The notes beneath the pieces were generated by a model. The model was not told the DNA's origin, searched no databases, and saw only the letters and a program-made list of their open reading frames with translations. Of a DNA stretch of 64,000 bases, positions 42,962 through 54,900 are shown piece after piece (within the stretch, counting starts at the first letter, position 1; each line of letters starts with the position of its first letter). Both the position numbers and the translations under genes were made by a program. The stretch is from the NCBI RefSeq assembly GCF_030035675.1, contig NC_084480.1, positions 471,501 through 535,500 of the forward strand, in the 5' to 3' direction. Origin of the DNA: Rhineura floridana. Taxonomy: Eukaryota; Chordata; Lepidosauria; Squamata; Rhineuridae.

Positions 42962-45900
42962 GTGAGTGCCTGGCCACCTGGGGCAGGCAGGGGTTGGTGC
43001 TGCCCTTGGTTTGTCCCTCTTGCCTGCTTCATCAGCTTCTCTCTCTGCAGGTCCTGGGGGAGGAGGAGGTGGATCACTTTCTGAGATGCCTCCTGAGTCC
43101 CTTCGTGGGAGAGTCGAGTGGCGCACTGGAGCCCTCCCCTCCCTACAGCAGCAGCAGCAGCCTTGCCGACGAACTGCTCTTCTCCTGCAGCCCCAGCAGT
43201 TGGGAGGGGTCCATCGCCTGCAGCCCCCCCAGCTCTGAAACCATCCAGTCAGATCATAATTATTCCTTGCACCTGGCACTGCCGGGGCCTCCCAAAGGTG
43301 CCACACTGGAGAGTGGGGGCTTCTCGGAGATGGGCGAGGGGGACGTTGCAATTGACCTGGGTGAGTGTTCTGGACTTTCCATGGGACCAGGGCAGCATTT
43401 TCCTGGGGAGGGCTGAGTAGAGCCAGGGCTGGCAGCCCTTTTGTTGAGCTTTCTCTGTGCTTGCTGCAGTGGGTGTGGATGTGTGTGCCTCGCCAAGGTC
43501 TCTTGAGTCACAGGATAAGTAAAAGCTTGAAGGGCAGAAGGAGAGATCGGGAATAAATGGTTGGTTCTCCCAGTGGAGGGAAGAAGAAGCAGGATCCCCC
43601 AAGAATCTGTATTTGGCCTGTCCTTTGGGGTGAGCAGGGAGGTGGCTACGTTTGCAGGTGACCCCAAAGTATTTGGGATTGTAAAAGTCTAAATAGTCTG
43701 TGAAGAGTTCCGAAAGGGCCTCTTGCAAGAAGAGCTGCTGGATCAAACCCAAGGGCGCCGTCTGTTCCCACAGTGGCCAACCAGGTGCCCATGGGAAGCC
43801 ACAGACAGGAGCTGAGCGCAACAGCAGCGCACTCCCCACTTGCAATTCCCAGCCACTGGTATTCAGAGTCATTGGAGGCAGAGCAACAGCCATCACAGCT
43901 AGTAGAAGGTGGGAACGTGAGTTCATTATCTACACATGCTTCTTATGGCAGAACCTTCTGTGAACCAGTTGTGTCTGCTTCCTCACATGCACAAAGGTGC
44001 CCCCCTCAGTTTGGCAGGTATACAAGAGAGGCACATTTTGGGGGGGGAGATATATATGATGATGTCACAGGGAAATGAAATGCAAAAAAATAACAGACTG
44101 TGATGGCAACTCTGTGCATAAATCCACTCCGCTGACCATTCCCAAAGCAGTGTTGACGGTGTGTCCATTGAGGGTTGCATTTAAGGCCAGGAGGAGCATT
44201 GCCCAACGGGGAGCCCTTTCCCTGCAACATGCTTCACAACTGATGTCTGTCGGTGGTGTGAAGCCATGAGCTTGACACAGTTCCTGTGGCCCGCTTGTGG
44301 TCAGGGCAAAGTATGTTGAGGATGGAGAGGGGGGTCGTCTCCCATGGGGCTGGGGCCGGGCACTCTGGCCGCCTCGTGGCCCTGACTGCGAGGCCTTTCC
44401 TCTTCCAGAGATGTGGGGCGATGTGGAGACCTCGGTGGGGTCTAGCTGCAACCATCAGGATTCCACTCTCCCTGTCGCAGTGTCCATTGAAGAGCCAGCG
44501 GCCCCACCGGGAGGGGACCTGCAGGTACGACGCTGCCCTCTGCTTCCCTCCCCCCCCCCCGCCCGCCCTCGGATAGCTGCAGCTCTCTGTGGGGGTCCCT
44601 CTGCTTCCCTCTCATGCTGCCTGTGGGAGGGTGAAAGCAGCTTCCAACCCCACTCCGGCCTCATCTCTGAACGTGGTACCTTCCGTGGCTTTTACAGTTT
44701 GATTTCCCTCCATTGCTCCTGACCGATGAGGAGAAGAGGCTTCTGGAGAAAGAGGGGGTTTCGATTCCCTCCAACCTGCCCCTGACCAAGGTGGGTGCTT
44801 CTAACAACGCACATGCGTCCGCACACGACGGGCAGAGGGGATTGTGTCCACTGCTCATCCCACTGCTGGGGACATACCCCACACAAGCTGCCTCAGGTGG
44901 GCGAGGGGCTCTGGGGGAACGTGGCTGGTTGAATTGGCATTGGACCAGCCACGAGAGGCATGTGGCTCACCCCCGGGGTGCTTGTGCTGCAGGCCGAGGA
45001 GCGGGTCCTGAAGAGGATCCGCCGGAAGATCCGCAACAAGCAGTCTGCCCTGGACAGTCGGAGGAGGAAAAAGGTCTATGTCGACAGCCTGGAGAGCAGG
45101 TGAGGAAGGAGGGGCGATGGCGGCCTCTTGGGCATCCCGGGGCATATGGCAGAGGGAGGGGAGGGGAGGGAGGAGTTCCAGGTGGGGGGGTGTTTTGTCA
45201 GCACCAAGAGTGGGCTTTGCAGAGCAAGGGGTGTGTTCTCTGCAGCCCCCCTCCCCAGTGCCTTCTCTGCCCAGGGGCTGCCATGCTGCCCTGTCCTCTG
45301 GCATTGCTCTTCGCCTCCTGCACTTGGGACTCTGTCTCTGGTCACTGGGCCCGTGACCCCTTATCTCTCCTGTCTGTGGCTCCATGCAGGGTGGTTGTTT
45401 GCACAGCCCAGAACAACGAACTTCAGAAGAAAGTGCAGCTCTTGCAGAAACAGAACATGTGAGTCCCCCCCCACACACACCTCGAGCGTCTTTGGCAGCT
45501 GGCAGGGAGGGAGGACCTCTCCTGGGACCTTGCCACCACCACCTCCTCTGGGGGTGCAGGGGGAGCTCTGACACTTAGGAGGCCATCCTGTTGTGCCCCA
45601 GAGGCCCAAGGCAGTTGGGCAGCAGGGGCTGCTCCTTCTCTGACCCTCTTCCTTCTGTAGCACTTTTGGGTTGCCAAGCACTTAGTAGAGAGGCCGGTCA
45701 CAGTTGCTCCCATTTCACAGGTGGGGGACTGAGAAGGAGAGGGTGATTTTCCCAAGGTCGTCACACAGGACAGAAATCCATCTCTCTGTATAGTGCATCG
45801 TATATGAAGAACTGAACACCTTGGCCAGATTCCCCTGGTTCAAAGAGTCCTCCCCATTGCAGGGAGGGCGTAGATGGGCATGAGGGCTTTTGGGCCACTG

Positions 45901-48900
45901 GATGCTGACAAGGAGTTCTGGCTCTGCTGCAGGTCTTTGCTTGAGCAGCTGTGGAAGCTACAAGCCTTGGTCCAGAGCTCGTCCACCAAGACCACCACAG
46001 CCAGTACCTGTGTCATGGTGAGTTCCGTGTACACTCCTGCAGCCCCAGGGCCAGTTATCTGCACGTGCTCCTGGCCTCTGCACCCAACCCTCCCCCAACC
46101 TGGTAGACTGATGCCATCTGCACAGACCTGGCACTTTGCCTCGTTCTTGGGGTGGGGCAGGGGAAGTGGGCTGCTGCGTGTAGCTGGCCATCTCTTGACT
46201 TCTAGTTGCCAGGACTTGCAGCTTCTCTGAGGCCCTTCCCCCCCCACCTCACCCCCCAATGCTGCTCTCTCCTGGGCTGTCCATGAGTAGCCTGCCTTGG
46301 GAGCCTTTGTAGCCCTTGCTGATGCCTGCCCTGCTCTCCCCCTCCCCGCCTTCCAGATCTTCCTCTTGTCCTTTTGCCTGATCCTCTGGCCCAACTACCA
46401 TCCGTTTGGAGGCCTGGAGCAACAGCAGGAATTGCAAGGTGAGTCCTGCCTGCACAGGTGGCCGTCATAAAAGCCACACCCGTCCCCCAGGAGTGAGGAT
46501 CCAACTCTCCCTGAAGACAGCCAGCTACAGGATGGAACAAATGCAAAAAGGGCGTTTCCTGGAGACCGTTAGGCTGGCTCACAGCCCCCATTTTGTTCAC
46601 ACATACAGGCATACCCCGCTTAAAGTAGTTTCACTTAAAGTACCCTTGCTATAAAGTACATGCTCCATACTCCACCATACCCAGCTTAATAAAGTACGCG
46701 TGCTTTGCAATAACGGACACTTTATTGGCATGACGCCAATGCCATCTAGTGGTGATTGTGTGCAGTACAAGTGAAGATAATTGCTTCACTTTAAGTACAT
46801 TTTCACTTAAAGTACACTCTGCAGTCCCATTGTGTACGTTAAAGCAGGGTATGCCTGTATAAGGAGCACCCTGACCAAAGCCACTTTTGGAAAAGTTTCC
46901 TGTGGGAGTGATGACAATCACCCTGTGCTATCCCTGGGATCCCCTCCCCCATAGAAGAGAACCGCTCACAAGTCCCTTGAGTGTAAGGGCTTTTGACCAT
47001 CAGCACAGCAGCCATCGTTTGGCCTTCTTGAGGCTGATGGAAACGGAAGAGTAAACCTTGGTCTGAGCAGCTGAGAAGTCTTGCAACAACAGGCATGTTT
47101 CACCGGTCTAGAGCATTTATATAAGAAAATGAAGATTCTGCACCCCCTTTGGGGTCCAGTGGAGAAAAGAGTTAGAACCTCAGACCTGACCTGGGGGATT
47201 GAGTGTCGTGCTCTGTGGCTCAGGAATAGCGACAGCACACCAGCGTGGTGGTGTTTTTATATGCCAGTCTGTTACAACTTATTACGCAAACATACGCTGG
47301 ATAATGGAACCAACCAAGGAATTTCACCCTGTGCTTTATAGATTACAACAAAGCCTTTCACTGTGTAGATCATGAAAATCTATGGAATGCTTTAAAAGAA
47401 ATGGGGGTGCCACAGCATCTGATTGTCCTGGTGCGCAACCTATACTCTGCACAAGACATTCTGTAAGGGCAGAATATGGAGAAACTCATTTGAAATGTGG
47501 TGTTGGAGAAGAGCTTTGTGCATACCATGGACTGCAAAAAAAATAATTGGGTGTTAGAACAAATTAAACCAGAACTCTCACTAGAAACTACAATGATGAA
47601 GCTGAGGTTATTGTACTTTGGACACATAATGAGAAGACATGATTCACTAGAAAAGACGATAATGCTGGGAAAAAGAGAAGGGAGTAGAAAAAGAGGAAGG
47701 CCAAACAAGAGATGGATTGATTCCATCAAGGAAGCCACAGACCTGAACTTACAAGATCTTGAACAGGGTGGTTCTTGACAGATGCTCTTGGAGGTCACTG
47801 ATTCATAGGGTTGCCATAAGTCGTAGTCGACTTGGATGCACATAACAACAACAACAATTACAACTTAGGGCGGCCCTATGAATCGGTGACCTCCAAGAGC
47901 ATCTGTCAAGAACCACCATGTTCAGATCTTGTAAGTTCAGGTCTGTGGCTTCCTGTATGGAATCAATCCATCTCTTGTTTGACTTTCCTCTTTTTCTACT
48001 CCCCTCTGTTTTTCCAAGCATTATTGTCTTTGCTGGTCAATCATGTCTCCTCATGATGTGTCCAAAGTAGGATAACCTCAGTTTCATCATTTTAGCTTCT
48101 AGTGATAGTTCTGGTTTAACACCCAATTATTTGTCTGTTTCACAGTCCATGGTATGTGCAAAGCTCTCCTGCAACAGCACATTTCAAATGAGTTGATTTT
48201 TCTCTTACCCACTTTTTTCACTTTCCAACTTTCACATCCATACATAGAGATCAGGAATACTATGGCCTGAATGATCTTGACTTTAGTGTGCAGTGGTACA
48301 TCTTTGCATTTGAGGACCTTTTCTAGTTCTCTCACAGCTGCCCTCCCCAGTCCTAGCCTCCTTCTGATTTCTTGACTGTTGTCTCCATTTTGGTTAATGA
48401 CTGTGCCGAGGTATTGATAATCCTTGACAAGTTCAATGTCCTCATTGTCAACTTTAAAGTTATATAAATCTTCTGTTGTCATTACTTTGGTCTTTCTGAC
48501 GTTCAGCTGTAGTCCTGCTTTTGCACTTTCCTCTTTAACTTTCAACAATATTCGCTTCAAATCATTACTGGTTTCTGGTAGTAGTATGGTATCGTCTGCA
48601 TATCTTAAATTATTGATGTTTCTCCCTCCAATTTTCACACCTCCATCTTGGTCCAATCCTGCTTTCTGTACGATATGTTCTGCGTACAGATTAAATAAAT
48701 AAGGTGATAAAATACACCCCTGTCTCACACCCTTTCCGATGGGGAACCAATCGGTTTCTCCATATTCTGTCCTTAAGTAGCCTCTTGTCCAGAGTATAGG
48801 TTGCGCATCAGGACAATCAGATGCTGTGGCACCCCCATTTCTTTTAATGCATTCCATAGTTTTTCACGATTTACGCAATCAAAGGCTTTGCTATAATCTA

Positions 48901-51900
48901 TAAAGCACTGGGTGATTTCCTTCTGAAATTCCTTGCTCCGTTCCATTATCCAACATATGTTTGCGATATGATTTCTGATACCTCTTGTAATGAATGGACT
49001 TTTTACTTCCTCATGAGCATAGCTCACTAGAAATGTAAGTTTCCCTATTGCGAGTGCAGCAGGACCTTTTGCTGGAGTTACCCGCACGTCACCCTTAAAA
49101 CGTGTATAAATCTACCCTTAACCCAGTGACACACACACAGAAAAATAAGGAGTGGTTTGATTAAGAGAAGAAACAAGGAAAAATACGGCAATTTACAATT
49201 GCAATTAACAATGAGCAGCATTCTAACTATTATTCAGTCAGTCAGCAACACCGGATAGATTAAAGCAAGGAGACTAAGCGTATACACACTTTCACATCAA
49301 GCTCCCCCATACAGAGAGAAAAGGAAAGAAAGACACCCAGAAGTTGTGTATACCTTTCCTGGAGAGTTGCTGGGAGTCTAAGGCTGAGAGAGAGACTTTG
49401 GTATCTAGCCCAATGAGCCAAGGCTCCGCCCTCGTGTAACCAGCACTAGATTTGAAAGATCACACCTAAATCCTTAGCACTGAAGCTCTGCAATTGTCCC
49501 AAAGATGCTGGGGAGCGTTGATAAGAAAGGCAGCTGTTGAGTCCTCCAAAGGAGGAACCACTGGCCCCTTCAAACCCCTCGTGTCTTACACGCGTTCTAA
49601 CTAAACTGACCCCAATGTAAACCTGACCAGGAAGATGTGGACATGACAAATAAGAACAATGAAAGAGTTTAGGAGTACTGGTCAAGGAATCTGTTTTTTT
49701 CCCAGAAACCATTCCCCAGTGAATTCCCAGATAATAGCTGCAATCTCCCTGCCACAAATTCCTGATGTTTCAGATAATCATTATCATGTCTTCCCCTGAA
49801 GGTTAAGTTTATCATAAACCTTATGCAAACTGTTCCTTTGTTGGAATGTAGCGCCTGTTTCTTACTTGGGCAACGTTCCCCAAATTTTCATAGGAGTCAG
49901 GAAGTCTATACCCTTAGGCTTTCAAGATGTGTACTCAGGGGTTACAGAGAGGCTGTTTCCCAGGAATCTTTGCTGTTGCGGGTTGTCCAAACTCTGGTTC
50001 ACTGAGGTGAATCAAAGATTAAAAATCTCCAATCTTTGATTCCTCATTACACTCTTCCCTTTCTAAATCCAGCTTGGACATCTGGCATTTCTCGCTCCAT
50101 ATATGGTAAGAGCCTTTGTTGTAGAATCTTGAGCACTACTTTACTTGCATGGGATATTAAGGCAATAGTTTGATAATTACTGCATTCCCTGGGATCCTCT
50201 TTCTTTGGAATTGGGAAGTATATTGAACACTTCCAGTCTGTGGGCCATTGTTTAGTTTTCCATATTTGGATTTTGGTCAAAGTTTGAACAGATTCAGTCT
50301 CAGGAGCTTGTAGCGACTCTGTTGGTATGCCATCTGTTCCTGGTGATTTGTTTCTCCCAAGTATTTTAAGAGCAGCTTTCACCTCACATTCTAAGATTCC
50401 TGGTTCTTCATCATATGGTTCCTCCGTGAATGCATCTGTCAACCTTGCATCTCTTTTATATAGTTCTTCAGTGTATTGCTTCCATCTTTTATGTTATCTC
50501 GGTCAGTCAGTGTGTTCCCCTGTTGATTATTCAGCATCCCTACTCTTCGTTTAAATTTCCCTTTCATTTCTGTAATCTTTTGGAATAGGGCTCTTGTTCT
50601 GTCTATTTTGTTGTCCTCTTCTATTTCTATAAAATAACTATTGTAATAGTTCTCTTTGTCCCTACGTAATAGTCGCTGTATTGTTGAATTTAGGGTTCTG
50701 ACCGTGTTTCTATCTCCTTTTGCTTTTCTTCTCCTTTAACCATTTTAAGAGTTTCTTCAGTCATGCATTGAGGTCTTTCTCTCTTTTTAACTAGAGGTAT
50801 TGTCTTTTTGCATTCTTCCCTGATAATGTCTCTGACTTCAATCCATTGTTCTTCTGGTTCTATGTCAACTAAGTTTAAAGCCTCAAATCTCTTCCTTATT
50901 TGATCTTTATATTCTTCTGGAATGTTATTTAAATTGTACTTTGGCATTATGATTGCTTTGCTCTTCCTCTTCAGCTTTACTCTGATTTTTTATATTACCA
51001 GTTCATTATCTGTACTGCAGTCTGCTTCTGGTCTAGTTTTTGCAGAAAGTATGGCACTTCTCCATCTTCTGCTACCAATTATATAATCAATTTGATTCCT
51101 ATATTGACCATTTGGTGATGTCCACATGTACAGTTGTCTTTGATTGCTCAAAAATGTGTTTGCAAGAAACAAATTATTGGCTTCACACAATTCAGTAAGT
51201 CTTCCTCCTGCTTGACTTCTATCTCCTAAGCCCCATTATCCCACAATTCCTTATTTGTTCCCTACTTTTGCATTCCAGTCCCCCATGATTATCAGAACAT
51301 CTTGTTTTGGTGTGTGATCAATTTCTTCCTGTACTTCTGTGTAAAATCTTTCCAATTCCTCTTCTTCTGCATTTGCCGTTGAAGCATAGACTTGGATGAT
51401 GGTTATGTTAATAGGTTTCCCATTTAATCTCATTGATATCACTTGCTCAGACCTTGCGTTGTAGCTCCTAATTGCTTTTCCTACATCACCTCTTGCTATT
51501 AAAGTAACCCCATTTCTTCTTAATTTCTCATTTCCTGCATAAAATATTTTGTAGTTGTCTGATTGAAAGTGTCCCATTCCCATCCATTTTAATTCACTCA
51601 TTCCAAGTATTATAATGTTGATGCGTTCGATTTCTTGCTTGACAATTTCTAACTTTCCCTGGTTCATGCTTCTCACATCCCATATTCCTATTGTGTACAT
51701 CGTACAACTCCGGACTCTCCTTTCGCATCTGTGCACATCAGCCTCCGGGCTTCCTTTCGGCTTTCACCCAGTTGCGTCATTAGTCACAGCACTACTCGTA
51801 CTTCTCCTTGTTCTTCCCCAGTAGCTCATTGAGTCCCTTCTGACCTAGGGGTCTCATCTTCCAGCACTATCTCGTGTTGCATTTTGGATACTCTGTTCAT

Positions 51901-54900
51901 AGGGTTTTTGTGGTAAGAGGTATTCAGAGGTGGTTTACCATTGCCTTCCTCTGAGTTTGGATGCATCTTAGTCTGGTGTCTCAGCTTTGACCATTCCGCC
52001 TTGGGTGCCCCTGCTAGGAGTGTAGCCTCTTGGTCTAGACTCCTGACGGCATTGCTCTCAACTTCTTCAACACTCTCAAACCCCCTCACCACGTTAAGCT
52101 GTGCATCCTAGAGGGGGAACATCACCGTAGCCTCGTTTAATTTCAGAAGAGGGGATTCCTCAAACATGAAGATGTTGTAGAGGTAGTCAGGAGGATGAAA
52201 TCCCTTAGAGCAGCCTTTCACAACCGTTTAGATCCTTAGGTATTGCTGGACTACAATTCCCATAATGCCTGACCATTGGCTATGCTGGCTTCAGGGGTGA
52301 TGGGAGTTGTAGTCCAGCAATATGTTGGCTCCCCAAGCTTGGGAAAGGCAGTGCGTTAGAAGAGCCCTGAAGCTGGGTCAGGCCAGAGGCCCATCTAGTT
52401 CTCACAATGGCCAACTAGATGCCTCAGTGGGATTCCCACAAGCTGAATGTTAGTGTAATAATAATAATAATAAATAATAAATTTAATTTTTGTGTCGCCT
52501 ATCTGGCCGAAGCCACTCTAGGCGACGTACACATTAAAATTCAATAAAATACAATATAATACAAAACAGAATACAATGCAGTCAACACTAATGCAGCAGT
52601 ATAAAACCATGTAGGGCAATCAATAAACAATTATAAAACAATCACAGGAAAATTAGCCCACCCCGGAGATCCCGAAGGCCTGTCCAAAGAGCCAAGTTTT
52701 TAAGGCTCGGCGAAATGTATCCAGGGAAGGGGCATGGCGAAGATCGAACGGGAGGGAGTTCCAGAGAGTGGGGGCCGCCACTGAAAATGCCCTCTCTCTA
52801 GTCCCCACCAACCTAGCTGTTTTCGTTGGTGGGACTGAGAGAAGGCCCTGCGTGGCTGATCTAGTCGGGCGGCTTAATTGGTGGGACTGGAGGTGCTCCT
52901 TCAGGTAAACTGGGCCGAGACCGTATAGGGATTTAAAGGTTAACACCAACACCTTGAATTGGGCCCGGAAAACAACTGGAAGCCAGTGTAGATGAACTAA
53001 CACTGGCGTGATGTGATCACGGCGGCGGCTGTTTGTAAGCAAACGAGCCGCCGCATTCTGCACCAGTTGTAATTTCCGGACCGTTTTCAAGGGTAACCCC
53101 ACGTAGAGCACATTGCAGTAGTCTAATCGAGAGGTGACCAGGGCATGTACTACCAGTGGGAGCTGATGAATAGGGAGGTAGGGTTGCAGCCTCCGTATGA
53201 GGTGTAGTTGATACCAAGCTGCCCGGCTCACTGCCGAAATCTGAGCCTCCATGGACAGCTTGGAATCAAGAACAACCCAGAGGCTGTGGAACTGATCCTT
53301 CAGGGGTAGACTCACCCCATTAAGCTTCAGGTCAACAACACCCAACCTTCCCCTGTCACCCACAAGTAGCACCTCGGTCTTATCAGGATTGAGCTTCAGC
53401 CTGTTCCTTCCCATCCCACCCACTCACGGATTCCAGGCACTTGGACAAGGTCTCCACAGCCAACTCCGGCGAGGATTTAAAAGAGAGATAGAGCTGCGTG
53501 TCATCAGCATATTGGTGACACTGCAGCCCAAAACTCCTGATGATAGCTCCCAGCGGTTTTATATAGATGTTAAATAGCATGGGAGAGAGGATAGAACCCT
53601 GTGGCACTCCACAAGTGAGGGGCCAAGGGTCTGAAACCTCATCTCCCAATGCTACCTGTTGATGCCTGTCAGAGAGAAAGGAACGGAACCACTGTAAAAC
53701 AGTGCCTCCTATTCCCAATCCTTCCAGGCGATCTAATAAGATACCGTGGTCGACGGTATCAAAAGCCGCTGAGAGATCCAGGAGGACAAGAAAGGTGAAT
53801 TCCCCCCTGTCTAATGCCCTCCTCATATCATCCACCAGAGCGACCAAGGCTGTTTCAGTACCATGTCCAGTCCTGAAACCCGATTGGTATGGATCCAAAT
53901 AATCCGTTTCATCCAAGTGTGCTGACAACTGGCTAGCCACCACTCGCTCAATGATCTTGCCCAAAAATGGCAAATTCGAAATGGGGCGAAAGTTGTTCAA
54001 GACTTGGGGATCCAAGGAGGACTTTTTTAGAATGGGTTTTATAATTGCCTCCTTGAGGGCTGGTGGCAGTACACCCTCCTTCAAGGATGCATTTACCACC
54101 GCCCTGATCCCTTCGCCCAATTTCTCCTTACAATTCATAAGGAACCATGATGGGCAAGGATCAATCAGACAGGTGGTAGGCTTCACCGTTGAAAGTACCT
54201 TGTCCACATCCTCAGAAGGAAGAGGCCGGAACTGATCCCACTGAACCGGATTGCAACTGGTCAACTCTGGATCCTCTACTGCATCCACAGCGTACGGAAT
54301 CGAGGTGTTCGACTTTATCAGCAAAGTGCCTTGCCAATTTGTCACAGGAAGCCTTAGAATGCTCCAAGGGTTCCTGAGCAACTGGACCGACCAGGCTTCG
54401 GACCAGTTGGAACAGCTTCCTGGGACAGCACTTTGCGGATGCAATAGAGGCAGCAAAGAAATCCTTCTTTGTTGCCTTTACTGCCACCTGGTAGGCAGCT
54501 ATTGCTGCTCTAACCTGTGTCCGAACATCTTCAGAGCGGGATTTCCGCCACCGGCGTTCTAGTCGTCTCACCTCCTGTCTCAGACTTCGCAACCGGGGTG
54601 TGTACCACGGTGCGGTCTGAGTTCTGTTCAGGGGGAGAGGACGTTTCGGAGCCACCTGGTCTAATGCCCTGGTGATTCCCTCGTTCCACTCCATCACCAG
54701 GGTTTCGACCGGGCGGCCTTCAGCAGGTTCCAATTCCCCCAGCGCAGTCAGGAATCCATCCGGATCCATCAGGCGCCTGGGGCGGACCATTCTAATAGGT
54801 CCTTTACCCCTGCGGAGGGTGTGTGGCATCGAGAAGTCAAAGTTCACCAGATAGTGATCTGACCATGACACGGGGGTAAAAGAAATGGCCCCCAACTTCA

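Larger units (their letters stand above)
47857..52110 (-). mobile_element. BovB (RTE) LINE, nearly complete, split by a solo LTR
   Basis: On the minus strand it runs from a 5' region (about 52,110) through endonuclease and reverse transcriptase to the 3' tail at 47,857. It lies tail-to-tail with the + strand copy just to its left. The solo LTR at 48,986-50,051 interrupts the reverse transcriptase. Several frameshifts divide the reading frame. Confidence 0.88.
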
